In this document: positions 56,165-64,000 of the stretch, piece by piece
How positions within the stretch are numbered: position 1 is the stretch's first letter
Layout: the number at the start of each line of letters is the position of its first letter
Assembly: GCA_022836615.1 (NCBI GenBank)
Contig: MU405279.1
Location: forward strand, 62,001-126,000
Direction: 5' to 3'
DNA: 64,000 nucleotides
From: Annulohypoxylon bovei var. microspora
Lineage: Eukaryota; Ascomycota; Sordariomycetes; Xylariales; Hypoxylaceae
Made by a program: the position numbers and the translations under genes
The notes under the pieces: generated by a model
What the model was told of the DNA's origin: nothing
Seen by the model: only the letters and a program-made list of their open reading frames with translations
Databases searched by the model: none

Positions 56165-57234
56165 ATGAGATCGATTGCTTCGTGTAATTTTGATACATGC
56201 CCGGTTGCAGCATCTCCATATGGCTATCCACCAAGCGCCGCGGCGGAAGTATTATTTCTGCTAATTCACGTTGGTTCCATTATCGCCTGTTTTCTCTACA
56301 CATTTTATGTAGCCGATACAAATAGATGGCTACAGTTTAGTATCCCAGTGTCGATAACCTGTCTCTTCGAAAGCATTGGCTATGCCGTCAGGCTCGGAAG
56401 TTCGATCAACCCCTGGAACGTGGGATTGTACGCAGGCTCAACGTCATTCATAATAGTCGCACCGGCTTTCGTCTCCGCAGCGTCAGTTGAATACCTCCCC
56501 TTTCACTCGAGATTGGGTTTGGAGAAATATACTAACTAGTCTAAAGCATTTACTTCACTATACCTGAAGCGATTAAAATCATCGGCGTGGAACATTCGAT
56601 AATAGACATCGAACATTATCCTCGCCTGATCTGGATCGACGTGGTTGGATTCGTCCTCCAGCTTATCGGAATCATCGTTTCCTTCTCAGACCTCTCCGCC
56701 GATACGGGCCTTGGCCATAATGCCAAGATCGGTAGTCCCATCATTGCTGCCGGTACTGCCGTGCAGGCTATCTCCCTGATCATTTTCATATTCCTGTTTG
56801 CCACTGTATTGTTAAGAGCCGCTGTGGCCAATAACCAGTTTGGATACACGACGTTCCATCCGATACACGGTTTCGTCCCTATGGCATATAGGTTCAAATT
56901 CTTCGTGGCGATGCTGTTGATCTCTGCCATATGCTTATTCGGAAGGGATCTCTATCAGACAATAGTGCTGGGTGATGGGTTGGACAGTTGGAATGCGAAG
57001 AACCAGGCTCTCTTTGCGGGACTTGACAGCCTTCTAGTGGCTGAAGCTGTTGCTGGTTTAGTTATTGCACATCCCGTGAGATTCCTTCAAGACGGGCTAG
57101 AAAAGAGAGTAGGGAGCAGAAATGCCAGTTCGATGATTGAGGAGCCGAGGGTTAGCCGGTATTACATGGTAGGAGATCTTCCAACTCGCCCAGCTCGCTC
57201 GTATCATTCAGATCTTACTCTATGGAGTACCTAG
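56165..57234 (+). CDS. RTA1-family seven-transmembrane lipid transporter/exporter-like protein
   Basis: Exons 56165-56481 and 56547-57234 (65-bp intron, GTCAGT/AAG, TACTAAC branch point), 334 residues. The start MRSIASCNFDTCPVAASPYG, then YPPSAAAEVLFLLIHVGSI, is typical of RTA1 proteins, so the ATG at 56165 is preferred over 56081. Hydrophobic segments continue with VGLYAGSTSFIIVAPAFVSA, the splice join SAAIYFTIPEAIK, RLIWIDVVGFVLQLIGIIVS, AVQAISLIIFIFLFATVLLR and FKFFVAMLLISAICLFGRDL. RTA1/RSB1 members are plasma-membrane proteins linked to resistance to aminocholesterol and sphingoid bases. The C-terminal tail is soluble. Substrate not inferable. Confidence 0.92.
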
Positions 57235-57350
57235 TACCTCAAATTTCATATAAAAATTAATTGAATCTTACGGAACTCATTCCATATCTCGATTGGGTGG
57301 TTCGACTGGCACAACTAGCAACGTGATTGGTTTAGTGAGGTTTGTGAGCG

Positions 57351-58283
57351 TTACGTCTCCGCGTGAGTGTCTTCATCCTTAGCGGCAGGTATGTATGCGA
57401 CCATTGCTTTACTTGCGCCTTCAACGCAATACTGCACGACTTCAATCTTCGTCCCGTCGGGGATCAGCTTAGCGATTTGTCTCAGATCGCTTGTACGTGG
57501 AAGGTATAGCGCATGATCCATAGTTCTGTAGGCTTCATGCAGCTTGGCCAGGTTATAGGGTTCCATCGTGTTAAGATCGAATATCTCGTCGGTCCTATAG
57601 CCCGGTCCGCCCCAGGGTGGAGATGCAAACAAGGCCGTGGTGGCCACGTTCACCTGCAAGTCATCCTCGAGTTTTTCTGGGGAGCCTAGAAGAGTCTCTA
57701 GGTATTTGAAGCTATCTCCTAGGACCCAGATGATGTCATCAGCCACACCGTGTAGAGATGCGTTATGTTGCGCACAGGCAAGCGTAGCTGCATCTAGCTC
57801 GATAGCGATCACTTTTTCCCAGCGGGGTGTTGCGCCGTCCTCAGCCAAAGCCAGGGCAAGACCTATAGCGTTTGCTCCAACGCCAGCAAATAGATCGATG
57901 ACCGTGGTCTTTGACGAACTAATAATAGAACCATGTTCATGCGCGATTTGGCTAGAACCTTGTTAACTCGTGTCGAGGTAGGGATGCTGCGCAAGAAGGA
58001 TGAAGAGTCTAGATGGATTGGAAATGTGGAACTTACTTCGCAACTGGTTCAGGGGTAACACCGTACCAAGCATCTTCAGTCATATAGATACCCTCATTGT
58101 AGTAAGGGAAAATAGTGTATCTTTGCTGCCAATACCTAAAGGATTTAGTCGCGTCAGTAAGCTAGTTAATGTTGGCAGGAGGAATTTTGATCTAACTCAC
58201 TTTTGTAAGTCCCATGGAACCTCACCTAGACGAGTCCAGTGATGGCATTGATTTGTCAAAGGGAGCTTCTTGACCTGTTTCAT
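57351..58283 (-). CDS. TGS1: Trimethylguanosine synthase Tgs1 (snRNA/snoRNA cap hypermethylase)
   Basis: Exons 58283-58201, 58135-58037 and 57951-57351 with introns of 65 and 85 bp, 260 residues. Conserved blocks are CHHWTRLGEVPWDLQKYWQQ, RYTIFPYYNEGIYMTEDAW and YGVTPEPVANQIAHEH, followed by SAM motif I IDLFAGVGANAIGLA (about 79-93) and the catalytic, guanine-stacking SPPWGGPGY (171-179). Tgs1 converts the m7G caps of snRNAs, snoRNAs and telomerase RNA to m2,2,7G in the nucleus. The third exon uses the second of two close acceptors (CTAG at 57955-57952), because the first would put a stop in frame. It is head-to-head with the GRASP gene (451 bp). Confidence 0.95.
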
Positions 58284-58734
58284 CCTGAAAGAGTGGGATC
58301 AGCACACATGAGTTGCCTAATAGAATCAATTTGAAGGTGGCTAATTAATTTTCGGGTTTTGAGAGCCAACAACTAACACGTTTATGAAAAGGTTGTAGTG
58401 GTAAAGATGAAGATATTGAAGGGACAAGATTTGCGTTTTACAAGACTCTTTAGGTAACAGTAACTAACTTAAAGTCAATTGAAAGAAGCTAACAGCAGCA
58501 GGGGTTGTAGGGGTCCGGGTAGGTGCAGTGTAGTACCTAGACCCACTTCAGTTATAGAGGAAGCTTTGACCACCATCCGCCGTTATCCATTGATCCATTG
58601 CGTAAGGCTGAGCTGGGAACCTTAATGACAGCTTTCCAAACATTCTTGATAGGTGGTACCTAGTACCTTAGCTGCTTAGCTCGCATGTAGATCAAGAAAT
58701 CCCCTACTCACTACTACAGAGCAACGTATAGATC
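58284..58734. promoter_or_regulatory. Shared upstream region of TGS1 and GRH1
   Basis: 451 bp between divergent start codons; both promoters must lie here. GGTGGTACCTAGTACC occurs at about 58652. No gene. Confidence 0.5.
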
Positions 58735-59886
58735 ATGTTCAACGCTTTAAACCGATACCTATCGCGCCTCGACGGCGACGCGCGACCGCAGCAGCAAAGG
58801 GATGGCCCTGGGTTCGGCTTCCAGGTGCTGCGCAACACAACCCTCGAGCTCAGCATAGAGCCGTGGTTCGACTTTATCGTGGGGATCAACGGCCGCGTCA
58901 TTGTACGATGACCACTCCTTACCTCCCTACTTCCTACTTCCTACTTCCTACTTGCCAAGCAACTAACAACAAATCGGTAACAGGACAACCCCGACCCCCG
59001 CCTCTTCGCCCAAGAAGTCCGCAACTGCGCCGGCGCCAGCGTCGCCCTCGGGCTCTGGAACGCCAAGGGGCAGCGCACGCGAGTCCTCCACGTCCCGGTA
59101 CCAGTCGACACGCGCTCGCTGGGCCTCTCTCTGCAATGGACGCCTCTGGCCGTAGCCTCCAATGTGTGGCACGTACTCGACGTACCCGCGAACTCGCCGG
59201 CCGACCACGCAGGCCTACTGCCGTACAGCGACTACGTGCTTGGGACGCCGGACGGCACGCTGCACGGGGAGAGCGGGCTGGGCGAGCTGGTTGACGACTA
59301 CGTCGGGCGCCCGCTGAAGCTGTGGGTGTACAACAACGAGTACAATGTCACGCGGGAGGTGGAGATCGTGCCGAGCCGCGACTGGGGCGGCGAGGGCGCC
59401 CTCGGGTGCGTGCTGGGGTACGGCGCGCTGCATCGCCTGCCGCCGCCGCTGGACGAGCCGGTCAGCGCGCCGGGCGAGATGTTGTTTGACGGCGATGGCG
59501 GTGGAAATATGGGCATGGGCATGGGCATGGGTGCGGGTGCGGGCGCGGACCAGTTCACGACGCTGGCCCCGCCTAGCGACGCTTCTACGTTTGTTCCCGC
59601 GTCGTCGCCAGACTTCCTGGTCCCCGCGCAGGTAGCCACGCCGCCTCCGGGAGCGATGAGCGCGCCGCCGCGGAGCAAGAAGAAAGAGAGGCACGGACAC
59701 GCCCCCAAGAGGCTGATGGATGACTACTTCGCGGAAGAGGAGAAGAAGAGCAGGGAGCTAGATGGGAATATAGCAGCGAGCAAGACGCCGCCTCCTCCGC
59801 CTCCTAAGGCGGGTGGTGGGCCTCCGAAAGCACCGCCGAAAGCTGAGGAGCCGAAAGAAGGTGACGGGGATGATGGCGTGGACTAG
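58735..59886 (+). CDS. GRH1: Golgi reassembly stacking protein (GRASP/Grh1)
   Basis: Exons 58735-58902 and 58984-59886 (81-bp intron, GTACGA/CAG, phase 0), 356 residues. Two PDZ-like GRASP domains are visible: FGFQVLRNTTLELSIEPWFD, FIVGINGRVIDNPDPRLFAQ and LGLSLQWTPLAVASNVWHVL in the first; VPANSPADHAGLLPYSDYVL, LWVYNNEYNVTREVEIVPSR and DWGGEGALGCVLGYGALHRL in the second. The rest is a Gly-Met and Pro-rich disordered tail. Fungal Grh1 is a peripheral membrane protein at ER exit sites and early Golgi, acting in COPII transport and unconventional secretion. Gly2-type myristoylation is absent here (MFNALN), as in other filamentous fungi. The gene is GC-rich, so several antisense frames are shadows. 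Confidence 0.95.
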
Positions 59887-60092
59887 ACATAAAATCACAA
59901 CTACATGTTACATAGCACGAACAATATACCAATGGCCTCACGAGGAAAATACACTGTTTTGATTTCCTTTTTGCTTGCTTTACCCAGTTGTGACCGTTTT
60001 GGTTTTTAATACATTGCCCGTCCCATGGCCGGGTCTAGCGAAAACTCAGTTTCCACACTCCTGCTACCCTTGATGTACTCCGTGCGCCTTGC

Positions 60093-60762
60093 CTAGTTTA
60101 TGAAGTTGACACAGAAGAAATGTAGGATGAGGCTTCCGACTACGTAATCGGCAAATGCTCTGCGCAAATATGTCAGTTCAATATAGATGAAAGAGTGAGG
60201 CTAGAGAAGAGCATACCTCTCTGGTGATACTGAGGGGAATTCGGCCTTGTTCGCTTCTGTGGTCTGTATGCGTAGGGACGCTATTTTCGTGGTTAGTATA
60301 TATTCCATCCGGCCTACTACTTCCGCGCGTAGTTCATAGTTCGCAGGGGAAACATACCGGTAAGGACGAATTGACCAACAGTTGCCGAGAATCCCGAGAG
60401 AAAAGCGTTGAAGGGCTGTAATCGAAATACTTTGTTAGCTAACAGGCGCATTCTCCTAATGTTCCAAAGCTCTCGAAATATAAATGGATGTAAATACGTA
60501 CGTAGTTGCCTGCCAACACGCAGTACGCAAACTGTAAGCCCCCTACAAGCACCAGGAATGCCATAAACACGTCGATTAGCTTCGTTCGTTGCGATGTTGT
60601 CTTCTGGTAGGCCTCGACGAGATTCAAAGCCACCTGGTCGAAAGACTGAGAGCCGGTAGTTGTGGTCTTGGCAACAGTACTGCTAGCTGTGGTAGCGCTC
60701 GTTGATGCCGGCGTCGCAGGCGCTGCCACACCGGGAGCAGCAGCAGATTTCTTTGGGGCCAT
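60093..60762 (-). CDS. OST2: Oligosaccharyltransferase subunit Ost2/DAD1
   Basis: Four exons: 60762-60502, 60415-60358, 60280-60217 and 60159-60093, with introns of 86, 77 and 57 bp, giving 149 residues. After an Ala/Thr/Ser-rich N-terminus of about 40 residues come VALNLVEAYQKTTSQRTKLI, DVFMAFLVLVGGLQFAYCVL, NYPFNAFLSGFSATVGQFVL, TASLRIQTTEANKAEF and the conserved end RAFADYVVGSLILHFFCVNF-IN. This is DAD1/Ost2, a small three-helix membrane subunit of the ER complex that transfers N-glycans to nascent proteins. An ATG further upstream (60930) is in frame, but the MAPKK start fits the family length better. Confidence 0.96.
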
Positions 60763-61273
60763 TATGGTTACACTAAGCCTTATGCCGTTGTGAATTGAAG
60801 TAGGAGGGTTACGTTTTGAAGGTTGTCGTTGAATTGATCGCAAGTCGTCGAAGTTTAATGGGCCCTGGATTGCGTGTAAGGGACACGAAAGCTTCAAAAA
60901 GTTCCAAGGTACCCCGGTCAGTCTCGACAATCAAACAGCCAATCATGAACGGTCTACTAGTCTAGCGTATGCACCTTGGGGTAAGTTGTGGCTGACAGCA
61001 TTGAGAGCTTCAGCCACATATTCAGCCACAGAATGTAATGGATGAATGGTGTAATGGAAGGTGTCCACTTTTATACCTAAGGTAGCACAAAGCCCCCCTC
61101 GGCGATTCGCGTGTAAGGGAATCATCGGGGTCCGGACTTTCGAGGGCAGCAGCCTTCCTACCTTACAAAGCTGAATCCGAGCGACGTCTTGGTAATTAAA
61201 GACAGCTAATAACATTCCCATTTAGAACTCCAAATCTTCTAAACGCCAAGTAACTACCACAAAAAAAAACAAA
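60763..61273. promoter_or_regulatory. Shared upstream region of OST2 and the TMEM14 gene
   Basis: 511 bp between divergent starts. A 92-residue minus-strand frame at 60943-61221 has no family features. A nine-base A run ends just before the TMEM14 ATG. Confidence 0.5.
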
Positions 61274-61716
61274 ATGGTAAGTTGGTATAAAATATTTGAT
61301 GACACATTAAAGCTAACTGGTTCTGGGAAAGGCTTTAGAGACTATCGCATTTATCCTCGGAGCTCTAACCGCGGGCGGCGGTACCATGGGCTATGTCAAG
61401 ACGGGCTCTGTACCCTCAATTGCGGCTGGCTGGACAGTCGGTATTCTGTGTAGGTTATAAACTGTTTAATTAGGATGAATTGGGTTGCGCCGTGTATAAG
61501 GCTAACATGATATCGCAATAAGACGGCCTGGGAGGATATCGCATACTATCACGCCAGTCCTACGGTGTCGAGTTCGCTCTTCTCGCCTCAGTCGTCCTCG
61601 GGGGTGCCTCTATCCCTCGAGCCCTCCGAAGTGGAAAGCCGGTCCCGACTGTGCTGAGCTTGATCTCCATATTCGGTCTATTGATCTTCGGCAATGCTTT
61701 CAGAAAGACCCTCTGA
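61274..61716 (+). CDS. TMEM14 family small membrane protein
   Basis: Exons 61274-61276 (the ATG alone), 61332-61449 and 61523-61716; introns are 55 bp (GTAAGT/AAG, CTAAC branch point) and 73 bp. The product is 104 residues: M joined to ALETIAFILGALTAGGGTMG, YVKTGSVPSIAAGWTVGIL, YGLGGYRILSRQSYGVEFAL and VLGGASIPRALRSGKPVPTV, ending GLLIFGNAFRKTL. Four hydrophobic helices and the G-x-Y-x-K-x-GS-PS motif define the TMEM14/UPF0136 family; animal TMEM14C is in the inner mitochondrial membrane and supports haem synthesis, while the fungal role is unknown. The start codon forms its own exon, so simple ORF finding misses the gene. Confidence 0.9.
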
Positions 61717-62039
61717 AGGGGAGGTTGGTTGACAGGACTTCGACATGTAAAAGTAACGCAAATATATGCGTAATAGTGTGGCGCAATAGGACCATCCCAG
61801 ATAGCACAATCGTTGAACGAACTAAAATTCATCCATGCGACTTCCAAAATTTTGACTCGTGTAGAGAGAATGCCGCTTATTATCTCTTGTAAAAAGCTCG
61901 CCTGTATGAACCAAGCCAAATCAAATATGCCTTTTTGAACGCCATACCATGCAGTATAAGAGTCACGACATTCAGTTTTTTTTCTCTCCCTCTCTTCGTA
62001 TTATACAGCCAACAGTTAGGGATTCGAGTTGTGTGGTCG
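61717..62039. other. Convergent intergenic region
   Basis: 323 bp between the TMEM14 stop and the CMC2 stop. A 119-residue minus frame over 61560-61919 is the shadow of TMEM14 exon 3 and its UTR. Confidence 0.4.
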
Positions 62040-62345
62040 CTACGAGTTTTCGTCGATCTCGGCCCATCCTCTCTTGATCTGATCCCTATTGGTTTTGGCT
62101 ACGTTTCGATTATTCGCGGTGCGCTTTAGTCGCTCGGCCCTTAGACATAATGTGAGTTGATCTTTGGTGTTGCTGCACATGCCCATTGATTTCCAGATAA
62201 AACCTTTGGCGTGACATTCTTCAAGGGCGTTCATGACCTCCTCACAGGCTGTTAAAGGCGCGGGTACTATTAGTCACTTGTCAATAGATATTAAGAGTCA
62301 AGAAAACCTACCGATATTGTCCTTCGTGTGTAAGTGCGGATGCAT
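62040..62345 (-). CDS. CMC2: Twin CX9C mitochondrial protein Cmc2
   Basis: Exons 62345-62312 and 62248-62040 with a 63-bp intron (GTAGGT/CAG), 80 residues. The N-terminus MHPHLHTKDNIACEEVMNAL is the Cmc2 hallmark. Two CX9C pairs are present: C13/C23 and C36/C46, followed by LRAERLKRTANNRNVAK. Cmc2 is imported into the mitochondrial intermembrane space by the Mia40 pathway and helps assemble cytochrome c oxidase. The ATG lies 360 bp from the divergent prefoldin gene. A protein predicted from exon 2 alone would lose C13. Confidence 0.95.
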
Positions 62346-62705
62346 CTTCGGACGATTCGAAAACTGCTCTCGTGATATTGTAGGAAATGTAGGAAGTGTC
62401 GAAAGTGGACTGAATTCTAATATCTACTACATGTAGGTAGTAGCCACTCTCCGTCGCAAACCGAAAAACCCGTGGTGATGGAACCTTCCAATGAACAAAA
62501 AGCATGGGCCACATTTATAGGCTCCACATGCTTACCCCACTAGCCCCTCCAATGAATTATAATTCCAGTGGCTCAACACAACATCCATTGATTTCAAAGG
62601 CTGCCAAATACAACCGATCTCATCTGAAAATAGTCGGGTGTTTTCTCATATCAAATTCGTTCAACCTATTGAGTTTATTTCTTATACCATCAACCCATAC
62701 TCATC
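62346..62705. promoter_or_regulatory. Shared upstream region of CMC2 and prefoldin subunit 2
   Basis: 360 bp between divergent starts, no gene; should contain both core promoters. Confidence 0.5.
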
Positions 62706-63435
62706 ATGGCGACTAAGGCCATATCGGCCAAGAAGCAGCAAGGTATGTGATTAAGAATATCACTTACATGAGAACCAAGACCGTCCTCTAACCATATCCG
62801 ACAGAGCTGCAAACAACATATTCAAACTACAAGAATACGCTGCAGCAGCTAGCCCAGAAAATTGGCGATGTTGAGCAGGAAGCCGAAGAACATAAGTTCG
62901 TGAAACTTTCTTCTGCTGTGTTTCTCACCTCATTCCTGACATCATGGAACCACGTTCATGAGTCTCCTGGTGTAGCAGTGAGCTCGCATGACCTCAGCCC
63001 TACTAGGGTTTTTACCTCTAGCGCATAGCCTAGATCTTTTCATGAACCTCACCGCTCCGCTTGACGAACTCACCGCTCATCCATTAACAATTCGTCTTAC
63101 TAGGCTTGTTCTCGATACCTTGGAACCGCTTCCGGGGGACCGCAAGTGCTTCCGCATGATCAACGGCGTCTTGGTGGAGCGGACAGTCAAGGACGTAATC
63201 CCCGCTTTGACGACTAATGCTGAAGGATTGAAGAAGGTACTTGACGATTTGGTTAAGCAATACAAGATCAAGCAGGATGATCTAGAAAAGTGGAAGGTAA
63301 GTTGTCTCCGCAAACTTGGAAATTCGATTTCGGATTCGAATTCGATGACCCCCACCCAACGTCGACTTGCGAAGTTGCCGACTTACACAACCGTTTGTAC
63401 AGAAAAAGAACAACATCCAGGTTGTCCAGTCGTGA
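62706..63435 (+). CDS. GIM4: Prefoldin subunit 2 (beta-type, Gim4)
   Basis: Four exons: 62706-62742, 62805-62895, 63104-63296 and 63403-63435, giving 117 residues. Introns are 62, 208 and 106 bp. Two coiled-coil helices flank a beta-hairpin core: KKQQELQTTYSNYKNTLQQL, AQKIGDVEQEAEEHKLVLDT, then LEPLPGDRKCFRMINGVLVE, RTVKDVIPALTTN and GLKKVLDDLVKQYKIKQDDL, with the typical end EKWKKKNNIQVVQS. Prefoldin captures unfolded actin and tubulin and hands them to the CCT chaperonin in the cytosol. The last exon is only 33 bp, and reading through its intron produces a misleading longer frame. Confidence 0.95.
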
Positions 63436-64000
63436 CCCGACCTCAATATTGCGCCCGATGGGAGTGGATGCTGAAACTGGCGTTAGGGCTGTGGCACACA
63501 AGGGGGTACGTTCTCGAAGGCGTATATGCGAGGTTCTTCATAAACGCCCCGAGGTAGCCAAGCTAATGGATGGCTACCAAGTCAGAGAACATCTCAGCAT
63601 CGTTGCCTCAAAGGTGTTGGCATTTAGATATCATGGTTGTTGTTTGATATGCGCGATCGAGATCGAGCTAGACTGAATTGTTGCACGACGTTGAGTAGGA
63701 TGAGATGGTGCCATATAGCTCTCGCTTTCAGCCGTCTGCAAAGCCATGCGATATCTTGGAAGATGGTGTTGATGCGTTGTACAATCGTAGCTGCAGGAGG
63801 TGGAGCCTAGCGTCAAGGGCGTCTCAGTGCCCAACGACAGGCTTCTGTCAAGGCTGCCATGATCAACGGTTCGCAAGCAGTAATGATTGGAGGGTAGGCC
63901 GCGTTAAGGGGTGGCTATTTTGACTGGCCGTAAATGATTTGACAAGTAGGGCGGCTTACGCTGACCCTGCATCTTCGAGGCACACTGATATAATCCGTCA
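63436..64000. other. Right end of the window, no supported gene
   Basis: 565 bp downstream of prefoldin. Frames on both strands of 60-130 codons exist but show no family features; probably 3' UTR and intergenic DNA. Confidence 0.35.

Noticed and set aside
60943..61221. 92-codon minus frame between OST2 and TMEM14
   Set aside because: No family features and it lies in the expected shared promoter.

Overview
This 64 kb window looks like chromosomal DNA from a filamentous ascomycete (Pezizomycotina, most likely a sordariomycete). The genes are interrupted by short introns of about 49-212 bp with GTAAGT/GTATGT donors, CTAAC-type branch points and YAG acceptors. The gene set is fungal: an arg-13 type ornithine carrier, RTA1, DUF7053, Kel3, Wss1 and a WSC-glyoxal oxidase. 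One extremely AT-rich, ORF-free transposon relic looks like a product of repeat-induced point mutation (RIP). I reconstructed about 26 coding genes by joining exons across introns so that reading frames and conserved family motifs stay continuous. No rRNA, tRNA or CRISPR array was found.

Layout. 0-8.2 kb: a DeSI-type PPPDE isopeptidase cut by the left edge, the OLA1 ATPase, a fungal hypothetical protein, an orphan exon, a block of simple repeats with a perfect 21-bp-arm hairpin, and a large fungal protein with a GC-rich 3' part. 8.2-11.8 kb is almost gene-free. 11.9-16 kb: a 1316-residue VPS9-ankyrin-PX-BAR protein resembling yeast Vrl1. 16.7-28 kb: two SAM methyltransferases, a Ser/Thr-rich secreted protein, oligoribonuclease, phosphoglucomutase and a DUF7053 protein. 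28.6-30.06 kb: the AT-rich element with terminal inverted repeats. 30.7-45.2 kb: TspO, ornithine carrier, Kel3, Wss1, a cysteine-containing small secreted protein, the SWR1 subunit Vps71/Swc6, and the NFX1/R3H protein Fap1. 45.2-56.2 kb: one large secreted oxidase with five WSC domains and a glyoxal-oxidase domain, isolated between two gene-poor stretches of about 3.5 kb. 56.2-63.4 kb: a dense block with RTA1, Tgs1, GRASP, Ost2/DAD1, a TMEM14 protein, Cmc2 and prefoldin 2, including three head-to-head pairs.

The genes do not form one pathway. Most are housekeeping (ribosome-associated ATPase, RNA turnover, snRNA cap hypermethylation, N-glycosylation, chaperone, respiratory-chain assembly, chromatin remodelling, DNA-protein crosslink repair). 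TspO and the ornithine carrier are both mitochondrial and are convergent neighbours. The accessory part consists of the two small secreted proteins, the RTA1 protein, the WSC-oxidase and the repeat islands. The most interesting leads are the RIP-like element, the hairpin next to two tandem-repeat tracts, an ACCTAGGT palindrome confined to non-exonic DNA, sharp GC steps inside single genes, and start-codon micro-exons.
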